Shown here: one piece after another, positions 27,071 through 34,344 of the stretch | Position numbering within the stretch: position 1 is the stretch's first letter | Layout: each line of letters starts with the position of its first letter | DNA from: Alteribacter populi | GTDB lineage: Bacteria; Bacillota; Bacilli; Bacillales; Salisediminibacteriaceae | Assembly (NCBI RefSeq): GCF_002352765.1 | Contig: NZ_KZ293963.1 | Coordinates: 1,448,368-1,512,367, forward strand | Direction of reading: 5' to 3' | Length of the DNA stretch: 64,000 nt | Notes under the pieces: generated by a model | Seen by the model: only the letters and a program-made list of their open reading frames with translations | What the model was told of the DNA's origin: nothing | The model's database searches: none | Translations under genes and position numbers: made by a program

Positions 27071-27301
27071 ATGGAAATGGAATTTACCCAGATTAACGAT
27101 GGAACAATTGAGTCAGTTGCGTTTGACGAAATTGATGGTCAGCTCCATATCAGGTACAGTAATGGGAAATATATCATTTATTATGAAGTACGCAAAACGG
27201 ATTATGTAGGGTTGTTGGGTTCTGGAGGTTACAGTACGTATATAGAAGAAAAAATTGCACCGGGGTACCCTTCATATAAGGTAAAAGGGGAACGTTTATA
27301 G
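27071..27301 (+). CDS. KTSC domain protein
   Basis: 76 aa. The conserved KTSC layout is present: SVAFDEIDGQLHIRYSNG, then YYEVRKTDYVGLLGSGGYSTYI and a C-terminal YPSYKV. The domain occurs alone or attached to lysyl-tRNA synthetase-like proteins and its role is not established. The ribosome binding site is AAAGGAAGTGGCAGA. It is monocistronic; downstream to 27500 there is only a short remnant of the GAGCCTCAAAAAACAAACATTCG repeat type. Confidence 0.8.
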   Translation: MEMEFTQINDGTIESVAFDEIDGQLHIRYSNGKYIIYYEVRKTDYVGLLGSGGYSTYIEEKIAPGYPSYKVKGERL

Positions 27302-27500
27302 CTAAATCAGCTAAGAACTGGTTTTCACACGAAAAATGGAGCCTCAAAAAACAAACATTCGTTCGTAAAATTATTGTACCACATGCTCAGCTAATTTGGA
27401 AAAATATATTCTTTTCATTGTGCATATTGCAATAAAGTAGCCATCATTCTCTACATTCTTTGCCGATTATGAGGAGGGATACTTTTGGCTATTTATGTTA

Positions 27501-27862
27501 AAATAAAACATGAGTATGTCATTAGCTCAGAAATCATTCATATGAGAAGCATATTATACTTCCGCAGAAGTGTCGTGGTGTCTTCGGGCCTTTATAAGTA
27601 AGGCTGTTTTCTAAAAGATTGTTGTTCTTGACACAAAATATATAAACTGCGACATAGAAGTAGATTGATTTCCGCTCCGGACAGTCGCTTTCCACGGAAA
27701 GCGTAGTGTATTTCCGAAGCGGTAGGTTATGTCGCAGTTTATTTCAGTTGCGAAGATTAAAAGCAACAATACATACGAAAAGAGCCATAATTAAAAGTGA
27801 AATAGTAAACATGGCTGATGCCTTCATAATTCTGAGCAAAGGGGATAATCATTAAATAAAAT
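27501..27862. mobile_element. MITE-like element copy 2 with target duplication
   Basis: The element proper is 27510-27853 (344 bp), nearly identical to copy 1. The flanks are AAATAAAAC (27501-27509) and AAATAAAAT (27854-27862), an 8/9-bp duplication. The central palindrome has one change (CGCTTTCCACGGAAAGCG). It lies upstream of ald, so it may affect that promoter. Confidence 0.85.
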
Positions 27863-27925
27863 TGGAAAGTTTAACTAACACTAGTTATAGAAAAATGCAG
27901 CGAATACAATTAAGGAGGGTTTTTG

Positions 27926-29041
27926 ATGAGAATTGGCGTACCTAGAGAGATAAAAAACAATGAAAACCGAATCGCCCTTACGCCAGCTGGTGTAGTAGCA
28001 TTGAATCAGGATGGTCATGAGGTTTATGTTGAACATGACGCCGGAATTGAAAGCGGTTTCAATAATGAGGACTATGTTGAAGCTGGGGCAGAAATTTTGG
28101 CTAGTGCAAAGGAAGTATGGGATCGCTCGGAAATGGTGATGAAAGTAAAAGAACCACTTGAGTCTGAGTACCAATACTTTCGCGAAGGTCTAATACTATT
28201 TACATACTTGCACTTAGCAGCCGTCCCTGAATTGGCAAAAGCTCTTACTGAGAATAAAGTAATAGCTGTCGCTTATGAAACAGTCGAAGTCAACCGTTCC
28301 CTTCCTTTGTTGACTCCAATGAGTGAAGTAGCCGGGAGAATGGCAGCACAAATCGGGGCCCAATTCCTTGAAAAACCAAAGGGTGGAAGTGGCGTTCTAT
28401 TATCTGGTGTACCAGGTGTTAAACGAGGTAAAGTTACGGTTATTGGCGGCGGAGTAGTTGGAACAAACGCGGCTAAAATTGCCATGGGTCTTGGTGCTGA
28501 CGTCACGATTATTGATTTAAGTCCGGAACGATTACGTCAATTAGATGATATTTTCGGCACCGAAATCAATACCCTTATGAGTAATCCACTAAATATTGAA
28601 AATGCAGTTAAAGAATCAGACCTCGTTATTGGTGCAGTGTTAATTCCTGGTGCAAAAGCTCCTCGTTTAGTTACTGAAGATATGATCAAGGAGATGAGAC
28701 CTGGTTCTGTCATTGTTGACGTAGCGATTGACCAAGGTGGCATCATGGAAACTGTTGATCGCATTACAACTCATGACGACCCTACGTATACGAAACACGG
28801 CGTTGTCCATTACGCTGTAGCTAATATGCCTGGAGCTGTACCACGAACTTCTACGATTGGATTAACGAATGTGACGGTTCCATATGCACTGCAAATTGCA
28901 AACAAAGGAATATCTCGTGCAATAGAAGAAAACACTGCCTTAAAGTTAGGTGTAAACACAGCCGGTGGTTATGTGACCTACGAAGCAGTAGCTCGAGATT
29001 TAGAATACGAATATCAACCTGTTGAAAAGGTACTAAAATAA
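27926..29041 (+). CDS. ald: Alanine dehydrogenase
   Basis: 371 aa, the family length. It interconverts L-alanine and pyruvate with NAD, supplying carbon and ammonium, and in bacilli is needed for normal sporulation. Visible features are the N-terminal MRIGVPREIKNNENRIALTP, substrate-binding KVKEP, the dinucleotide loop VTVIGGGVVGTNAAKIAMG, and IDQGGIMET. AAGGAGGG before ATG 27926 settles the start. Confidence 0.96.
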   Translation: MRIGVPREIKNNENRIALTPAGVVALNQDGHEVYVEHDAGIESGFNNEDYVEAGAEILASAKEVWDRSEMVMKVKEPLESEYQYFREGLILFTYLHLAAVPELAKALTENKVIAVAYETVEVNRSLPLLTPMSEVAGRMAAQIGAQFLEKPKGGSGVLLSGVPGVKRGKVTVIGGGVVGTNAAKIAMGLGADVTIIDLSPERLRQLDDIFGTEINTLMSNPLNIENAVKESDLVIGAVLIPGAKAPRLVTEDMIKEMRPGSVIVDVAIDQGGIMETVDRITTHDDPTYTKHGVVHYAVANMPGAVPRTSTIGLTNVTVPYALQIANKGISRAIEENTALKLGVNTAGGYVTYEAVARDLEYEYQPVEKVLK

Positions 29042-29051
29042 CGGAATGACA

Positions 29052-29088
29052 AAAAGGGCTCTCTATCTCCAGGAAAGAGCCCTTTATT
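29052..29088 (+). terminator. Terminator of ald
   Basis: AAAGGGCTCT pairs with AGAGCCCTTT, then ATTTGTTAC. The A-run upstream lets it work weakly in both directions. Confidence 0.85.
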
Positions 29089-29151
29089 TGTTACTTTGCT
29101 CGGCTTTAAAACACGCAGTGGAAGGTAACGCTGTTTTTAATTAGCGCTATG

Positions 29152-29976
29152 TTAAAATTGAAATCCTTCGAACCAATCCGTGATTCGTTTTACCTGTTGA
29201 AGTTGTTCATGCTTTGTCGCATGCTCATGCTGTGAAATATAGACAGCTCTCATTCCTTGAAGTAACGCCGGGGCAATTTCATTTATAAAATTGTCACCTA
29301 CTGATACCGTTTCTTGAGGCTTTACTTTGTATTCCGCCATTATTGCTTTAAAATGCTCGTCAGTTAAGCTTGGCTTTTTCGCTGATGTCACAATACGCGG
29401 AAACACCTGCTCCAAATTCAACTCTGAAAGTAGACGCCCTACATCATCAGCATCACTGTTCGTCATAAGGACAATGTTTGTGTTTTCTTTTAAACGTAAT
29501 AAGAACTCTCTTAAGCCCGGAATCGGTGCTAATTTGAAGTCATCAGTAACCATGTACTCTTTCGTTTCAACGTACCTTTTATAGCAGTTTTCTACCCCAT
29601 AATGTTTCGCACAAGCAAATGGAAGCCACCAGCCATCACCGATCGCGACAATGTTTTCAAAGTCAAATGCCACTTCATCTACATAAGTTTCCTCGATTTG
29701 TTCAAGTGTCCATTCAGTCCCATCCCAGTGATGGGCTTGTACGACAGTCAAAGTCATCGGATCAACGGTTAAAATCGCATCTTCCTTAACGTCATAAGCT
29801 TTCCCAACCTCAAGTGGATGCTCACCATTTTTTGTGCGTTTATAATCATCCCAAAATTTTCCTTGGTCAGCCTCTTTCACATCTAACGCTAACCTTTTTG
29901 CGTAGTAATCAAAATGGTCAGTTCCTTCATATAACGTGCCATCTAAATCAAAAATATATAAACCTTCTATTTTCAT
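29152..29976 (-). CDS. HAD family hydrolase
   Basis: 274 aa. HAD motifs: I FDLDGTLYEG, II IVLMTNSD, III Lys in SAKKPSLTD, and IV VSVGDNFINEI. The large cap region between motifs I and II (about residues 20-170) contains a DGWWLPF segment. It is probably a phosphatase; the substrate is unknown. ATG 29976 follows GGGAGAGCAGG-like sequence and gives MKIEGLYIFDLDG. Confidence 0.85.
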   Translation of the reverse strand: MKIEGLYIFDLDGTLYEGTDHFDYYAKRLALDVKEADQGKFWDDYKRTKNGEHPLEVGKAYDVKEDAILTVDPMTLTVVQAHHWDGTEWTLEQIEETYVDEVAFDFENIVAIGDGWWLPFACAKHYGVENCYKRYVETKEYMVTDDFKLAPIPGLREFLLRLKENTNIVLMTNSDADDVGRLLSELNLEQVFPRIVTSAKKPSLTDEHFKAIMAEYKVKPQETVSVGDNFINEIAPALLQGMRAVYISQHEHATKHEQLQQVKRITDWFEGFQF

Positions 29977-30066
29977 AATCCTGCTCTCCCTCACTAATCA
30001 ATTCTCACCTATTAAACAGAGTATATTTTTTTACGATAACGTGCAAGTTCTACTCCTTTTTGTTTA

Positions 30067-30099
30067 AAAAGCCCGCTATGAGTATTCTTCAAAGCGGGC
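30067..30099 (-). terminator. Terminator of the small-gene cluster
   Basis: On the minus strand GCCCGCTTT, a loop, AGCGGGC and TTTTTAAAC. It lies downstream of the 20-codon ORF, supporting transcription of that unit. Confidence 0.8.
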
Positions 30100-30171
30100 G
30101 AGTAGTGAGTGAAGCCCCTGCTATTTTACTACCACCTAGTATTCCTTTGGGTCGTTCAAGTTAAAGCCTGG

Positions 30172-30234
30172 CTAACCAAAGCCATTCCCCTCTGGCAACC
30201 AAACAGCTTCATTCACAGTTCTTCTTATTTTCAT
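30172..30234 (-). CDS. Possible 20-residue peptide
   Basis: ATG follows AAAGGAGGGGCTGACG at ideal spacing. The peptide is MKIRRTVNEAVWLPEGNGFG and then TAG; reading through would add 11 codons (PGFNLNDPKEY) to a second TAG. It is followed by a strong terminator at 30067. The family is not recognised. It may be a real microprotein, or a slightly longer one truncated by a stop. Confidence 0.4.
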   Translation of the reverse strand: MKIRRTVNEAVWLPEGNGFG

Positions 30235-30277
30235 CGTCAGCCCCTCCTTTATTAGTAAGTATGATCATTCAATGTTT

Positions 30278-30427
30278 TTACATAAATCGGTGCCATTCAG
30301 CATGACGTGTTTTTTGATGCGCTATTTGGTTGCAACTTCTTTCGTAGTGCTGCTCTTTTTCAATTTCTTCTTCGCTATACGGGCGTCTTTGAATCGTTAC
30401 CGTAAAGTGGAATAGTGTAAACATCAT
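30278..30427 (-). CDS. YrzI family small protein
   Basis: 49 aa. It starts MMFTLFHFTVTIQRRPYSEE and has a charged helical body with Glu, His and Arg, matching the short YrzI family of bacilli (hydrophobic FFxxxIQRR start, then EEIE). GGGAGGTGAT precedes ATG 30427. Its first codon overlaps the stop of the 42-codon ORF, suggesting coupling. Function is unknown. Confidence 0.72.
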   Translation of the reverse strand: MMFTLFHFTVTIQRRPYSEEEIEKEQHYERSCNQIAHQKTRHAEWHRFM

Positions 30428-30552
30428 AGTATCACCTCCCTTAACTCCTTGATCAACGTATGTCGAAAGGATAAATTCGATACGACATTTGTTCGTTTTT
30501 TAATGAGATTCGTTATAAAGTCACCTTTAAACAAAACGAAAGACCATTTCAC
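30424..30552 (-). CDS. Possible 42-residue basic peptide, coupled to YrzI-type gene
   Basis: It begins at a GTG nine bases after GGAGGAGG and ends with a TGA overlapping the ATG of the YrzI-type gene. The peptide starts MKWSFVLFKGDFITNLIKKR and is basic with short hydrophobic stretches. The ribosome binding site and overlap argue for translation; no family match is known to me. Confidence 0.42.
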   Translation of the reverse strand: MKWSFVLFKGDFITNLIKKRTNVVSNLSFRHTLIKELREVIL

Positions 30553-30628
30553 ATCCGTTTACCTCCTCCATTTTTACTATTCTGTAAGATAGACGAAATA
30601 AAGCACAAACTAACTCTATTAAAACACC

Positions 30629-30661
30629 AAAAAACGCAGATCAAATACATTCGACCTGCGC
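30629..30661 (-). terminator. Tandem terminator 2
   Basis: On the minus strand CGCAGGTC pairs with GATCTGCG, then TTTTTTGG. It is nearly identical in its arms to the terminator at 30701. Confidence 0.75.
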
Positions 30662-30700
30662 ACTTAAATAAACATTTTTTCCGTCTTAATTAAGACATAC

Positions 30701-30733
30701 AAAAAACGCAGATCGATTATGACCGACCTGCGT
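30701..30733 (-). terminator. Tandem terminator 1
   Basis: On the minus strand CGCAGGTCG pairs with CGATCTGCG (one mismatch position), then TTTTTTG. It lies downstream of the 24-codon ORF. Confidence 0.78.
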
Positions 30734-30804
30734 ACAATGATTTGCCTAGGGAATTACCCTATACTTCCAAAGGATTTTTTCCAACAAAAAACTATCCCCT
30801 GAAT

Positions 30805-30879
30805 TTATATCATTACGAGGCCGCTCAAAAACGACGTATATGAAGTTGTAGTGACTGAATTTGCTTTAAAATAAGTCAT
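30805..30879 (-). CDS. Possible 24-residue peptide
   Basis: ATG follows AAAGGAGGCCGTTTCAG. The peptide begins MTYFKANSVTTTSYTSF and ends LSGLVMI. It is rich in Ser/Thr with a hydrophobic end, and is followed by two tandem terminators. The ribosome binding site is strong, but the length makes the call tentative; the RNA itself may be the functional product. Confidence 0.4.
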   Translation of the reverse strand: MTYFKANSVTTTSYTSFLSGLVMI

Positions 30880-31049
30880 CTGAAACGGCCTCCTTTCGAT
30901 TTTAATAATTGTTGGCGCTTCTTCCACTTATTATCATATAACATATTTAGAAAATTGCAACAGTTCAACTGTGTAAAAATATGTATTTCTAAACAATGTG
31001 TTACTTTAGGAAATTTATGTTATATCTTTAATAAAGAGGTGAAATAATC

Positions 31050-31238
31050 ATGTTGAGTGAAATCTCGGTTCTTGATATGCTTTACCAGCTTTTCGGATTT
31101 GCTATTATACTCATCCTATTTATCGTCCTTCCCGTTTTAATTTTCCGCTTTTATCGTAATCAAAAGCAGATGAAACAAGATTTATCAGCTATAAAAGAAC
31201 AGCTGCGGAATTCATCCGACAACTCTAATAAAATATAA
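31050..31238 (+). CDS. DUF4083-like small membrane protein
   Basis: 62 aa. A single long hydrophobic helix at about residues 12-33 is followed by a basic, then polar helix (FRFYRNQKQMKQDLSAIKEQ). The shape fits DUF4083 small membrane proteins of bacilli. AAAGAGGTGAAATAATC precedes ATG. The stop codon lies inside the 9-bp target duplication of MITE copy 3, which inserted one base after it. Confidence 0.7.
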   Translation: MLSEISVLDMLYQLFGFAIILILFIVLPVLIFRFYRNQKQMKQDLSAIKEQLRNSSDNSNKI

Positions 31239-31586
31239 TATGAGTATGTCATTAGCTCAGAAATCATTCATATGAGAAGCATATTATACTTCCGCAGAAG
31301 TGTCGTGGTGTCATCGGGCCTTTATAACTAAGGCTGTTTTCTAAAAGATTGTTGTTCTTGACACAAAATATATAAACTGCGACATAGAAGTAGATTGATT
31401 TCCGCTCCGGACAGTCGCTTTCCGCGGAAAGCGTAGTGTATTTCCGAAGCGGTAGGTGATGTCGCAGTTTATTTCAGCTGCGAAGATTAAAAGCAACAAT
31501 ACATACGAAAAGAGCCATAATTAAAAGTGAAAACGTGGCTGATGCCTTCATAATTCTGAGCAAAGGGGATAATCATTAAATATAAT
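31231..31586. mobile_element. MITE-like element copy 3 with 9-bp target duplication
   Basis: The element proper is 31240-31577 (338 bp; a 6-bp deletion relative to copies 1 and 2 near its right end). It is flanked by AAATATAAT at 31231-31239 and 31578-31586, a perfect 9-bp duplication. Same orientation as the other copies. Confidence 0.86.
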
Positions 31587-31656
31587 ATCCTAATGCTTAG
31601 GTATCGCCAAAGGTCAAAGACCTTTTATTTTATTCGCAATGGCTTTGCTCGCTGCT

Positions 31657-31686
31657 CGCCCACTGTGAAAAAACAATTACAGTGGG
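31657..31686. repeat. Hairpin GCCCACTGT...ACAGTGGGC
   Basis: A 9-bp perfect stem with a 12-nt A-rich loop. It lies between MITE copy 3 and the SSS transporter 3' end. A TATCGCCAAAGGTC motif at 31603 repeats one arm of the next palindrome. Confidence 0.5.
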
Positions 31687-31722
31687 CTTTAAAACATGCA
31701 GCGGCTTCGCTCATTGCTTCGA

Positions 31723-31761
31723 GTCATCGCCAAAGGTCAAAGATCGACCTTTGGCGATGAC
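31723..31761 (-). terminator. Perfect 16-bp inverted repeat after the SSS transporter
   Basis: GTCATCGCCAAAGGTC and its exact reverse complement flank AAAGATC, directly after the transporter stop codon. There is no strong T-run, so it is a terminator or an mRNA-stabilising hairpin. Confidence 0.6.
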
Positions 31762-31762
31762 C

Positions 31763-33388
31763 CTAGCCTGCTTTTGGTTGGTTGCGATCGCGTTCGTGTG
31801 GCATAAGAAGCGGGAGTGGTTTACTCTTCTTCTTTGTTAGCTCAGAGACGACAAAGATCGCGATAAAGGCCATGACCATGGCGAATGTTCGAAACGGGAA
31901 TAATACGACACCGTCCTCGATCATCGGGTAAGGAAGGAAATGTGGAATACCAAATGCTGCTTCTCCCCCTCCTAATCGTAAACAGACAGCCACAATCAAT
32001 CCACTTAAGGAACCATAAAAGTTTGCATTTTTATAAAACAGAGCCATCGTCAGTTGCGGGAACAAGATACAATAGACGAGATCAGAAGCTAAAAACCATA
32101 GTGTATAGACGCTTTGGACGTTTAAAGCGATTATCATCGCTGTCGTTCCTACAATAATAATACTACGCTTAATGATTTTCTTAACTTGCTCATCAGAAAC
32201 TTTCTTCCTCACTAACGGTCGATATACATTCCACCCTGCCATTGAAGAGGCTGATAGAATGGAAGAGTCCATCGATGACATTACTGCCGCAGCCAATGCG
32301 CCTAATCCGATCGCTGCAACCCATTCTGGGGTTAAGAAACGCAGCACTTGCGGAAGAATCATCGCAGGGTTTTCTGGTGGAACAGCACCTACTGCTGCCC
32401 AATCTGCATTATATCCAATGACGCCAATTAATACTGCAGGAATTGCTGCAATGATGCATATAAACCCTGCTGTAATCGATAACCACATGGCCGTTTTTTC
32501 ACTTTTCGCAGATAACACACGTTGAAAATACACTTGCCATGCAATTCCACCGAAGATAAGGAGTAATGCATAATCCCACCAATGCCAATACCAATTGCCC
32601 CAATCCGCATGTCTCCAGCCATCAAGTGGAGGGAAAAGATTAGCGTAACTAGCAAAATCAGCTTGGTAGGTTGTCCAAACCGCCCCCATACTGCCAACAT
32701 GTTGCAATGTAAACGGAATAACGAGAAACAAACCACCAATTAAAATCGCTAATTGGAATAAATCGGTATAGGCTACTGCCCACATACCGCCTAACACAGT
32801 ATAGGCAATCGCAATAATTCCTGAAATAATAATCGATGTTGTAAAGTCGATCCCTAAAATTGTCCCAAATGTTGTACCGAGTGCAGTTAAAATCGCCGCA
32901 CTCCAAAACAATTCTCCTAATAGTGCTGGTATATAAAGGACTCCTGCTAGCTTCTTTCCAAATCGTTGCTCTAATGGATCAATAATCGTCATAAATTCAT
33001 AACGTCTCATTTTTCGAGCATAAAAAATACCACCAATGATTAAGCTTAATGCGTAACCCCAGGGTGCCTGCGCCCAAACTAAACCATCACTATACGTGTA
33101 TTCTGCAGTCCCATTAATGTAGCCGCCTCCTACCCAGGTAGCGGCCATTGTAAACATCGCAACACCCAACGGTAGACTTCGTTTTGCTACCATCATGTCA
33201 CTAAGAGAATTGCTTTTTTTCGCAGCTACAAATGCCCCAACATAATAAATAAGAGCATAGAATACAAGCATCGAAATAAAGCCGCCCCAGTGCATATCTG
33301 TATTTGAGAAAAATAAATAGACAAAAAGTCCGGCGAAGATCGCGATAAACCCAATCACTTTGTAAGAATTCTTTTGTGCTTCTGTCAC
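31763..33388 (-). CDS. Sodium:solute symporter (SSS), likely choline uptake
   Basis: 541 aa with about 13 membrane helices. Family marks include ATWVGGGYINGTAEYTY in an early helix, a YTVLGGMWAVAYTDLFQ segment and MSSMDSSILSASSMAGWNVY in the later sodium-site helix. It resembles the high-affinity choline transporter branch more than proline carriers. Its place beside gbsR-gbsA-gbsB supports choline as the substrate, used to make glycine betaine; B. subtilis uses ABC systems instead. Substrate is inference. Confidence 0.82.
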   Translation of the reverse strand: MTEAQKNSYKVIGFIAIFAGLFVYLFFSNTDMHWGGFISMLVFYALIYYVGAFVAAKKSNSLSDMMVAKRSLPLGVAMFTMAATWVGGGYINGTAEYTYSDGLVWAQAPWGYALSLIIGGIFYARKMRRYEFMTIIDPLEQRFGKKLAGVLYIPALLGELFWSAAILTALGTTFGTILGIDFTTSIIISGIIAIAYTVLGGMWAVAYTDLFQLAILIGGLFLVIPFTLQHVGSMGAVWTTYQADFASYANLFPPLDGWRHADWGNWYWHWWDYALLLIFGGIAWQVYFQRVLSAKSEKTAMWLSITAGFICIIAAIPAVLIGVIGYNADWAAVGAVPPENPAMILPQVLRFLTPEWVAAIGLGALAAAVMSSMDSSILSASSMAGWNVYRPLVRKKVSDEQVKKIIKRSIIIVGTTAMIIALNVQSVYTLWFLASDLVYCILFPQLTMALFYKNANFYGSLSGLIVAVCLRLGGGEAAFGIPHFLPYPMIEDGVVLFPFRTFAMVMAFIAIFVVSELTKKKSKPLPLLMPHERDRNQPKAG

Positions 33389-33533
33389 CTATAACACACT
33401 CCAATAATATAAGTTTGAAAATTCATAATATTCAGTTATTAAATCGCGCAAACACGCCTGTTTAGAACAACAGACAAATTTTTGCTGCTCAGTCTAGCGT
33501 GTTTTTTGAATTTTTTTCCATGAACTTTTTTAA

Positions 33534-34085
33534 TTACTCACCCTTTTGTCTTGGGAATGCTTCGAAAATCTTTCCGTTGCGAATGCCATTAACGAGCTCA
33601 CGAAGCCAGTAGTAATAAGGCTTTGACTGGTCTAATTGCTCATAAAGCGCTCTCGCCTCTTCTTTCATTTCATCTGAAATATCATCTGATTGAAACACTT
33701 CTTCAAGCTCGCCTTGAGCATTAGCGATCGCTTCAAGGTTAAGCTTCACTTCTCGTTCCCATTTTTGAGTGAAAAACTTATTAAAGAAACGGAAGAAATC
33801 TTTTTCAGCTACATATGTGTGCTTTCTGCTTCCCCTGCGAAATGTTTTTTTAACAATTTCGTACTCTTGAAGCTTTTTGACACCAGTACTCATGCTTGGC
33901 TTACTCATTTCAAGCTTCTCACGCATTTCATCTAGTGTCATATCTTCCTCAAAGTACATCGTACCGTATAAGTTACCGACACTTCTTGTTACCCCGTATA
34001 AGTCCATTGTTTCAGCAATCGACTCAATGACAAGGTCTTTGGCATGATCAATCGACTCTTTCGCATGATCATCCTTTGGGTTCAT
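33534..34085 (-). CDS. gbsR: GbsR-type choline-responsive repressor
   Basis: 183 aa winged-helix protein of the GbsR/MarR family. The DNA-binding part includes EEDMTLDEMREKLEMSKPSM and TGVKKLQEYEIVKKTFRRGS, followed by a helical C-terminal half. It lies divergently next to gbsA, as in B. subtilis, where GbsR represses gbsAB and choline uptake until choline binds. ATG 34085 follows AAAGGTGG; the open frame upstream to 34262 crosses the promoter region and is not used. Confidence 0.88.
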   Translation of the reverse strand: MNPKDDHAKESIDHAKDLVIESIAETMDLYGVTRSVGNLYGTMYFEEDMTLDEMREKLEMSKPSMSTGVKKLQEYEIVKKTFRRGSRKHTYVAEKDFFRFFNKFFTQKWEREVKLNLEAIANAQGELEEVFQSDDISDEMKEEARALYEQLDQSKPYYYWLRELVNGIRNGKIFEAFPRQKGE

Positions 34086-34241
34086 ATAACAACCACCTTT
34101 TCCAATATAAAATTCGTTAAATTTTTTTCTTACAAACTTTATAGTAACGAAATGACGAGAAATGTCAAAATATAAATTTTTTAAAATAGTACTCACTGGT
34201 GAAGCGGCAAGGGATAAAAGAATTTTATTTATTTTTAGCTT

Positions 34242-34270
34242 TTGACAGAATATTATGCGCATGTTACATT
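34242..34270 (+). promoter_or_regulatory. Sigma-A promoter of gbsAB
   Basis: -35 TTGACA (34242-34247), a 17-bp spacer and -10 TACATT (34265-34270). Confidence 0.6.
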
Positions 34271-34273
34271 CAA

Positions 34274-34306
34274 TTTGTTAAAAACGTTAAATAAAAATTT
34301 AACAAA
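34274..34306. promoter_or_regulatory. Candidate GbsR operator
   Basis: TTTGTTAAA (34274-34282) and its exact reverse complement TTTAACAAA (34298-34306) lie just downstream of the -10 box, where a roadblock repressor would bind. Another TTAACA follows at about 34309. Confidence 0.5.
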
Positions 34307-34344
34307 CTTAACAAAAGGAAATGACCAAGAAGGAGGAGATCTCT

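Noticed and set aside
21630..31577. CRISPR-like repetition
   Set aside because: The three repeats are ~340 bp and kilobases apart, with target duplications; there are no short repeats with unique spacers and no cas genes.
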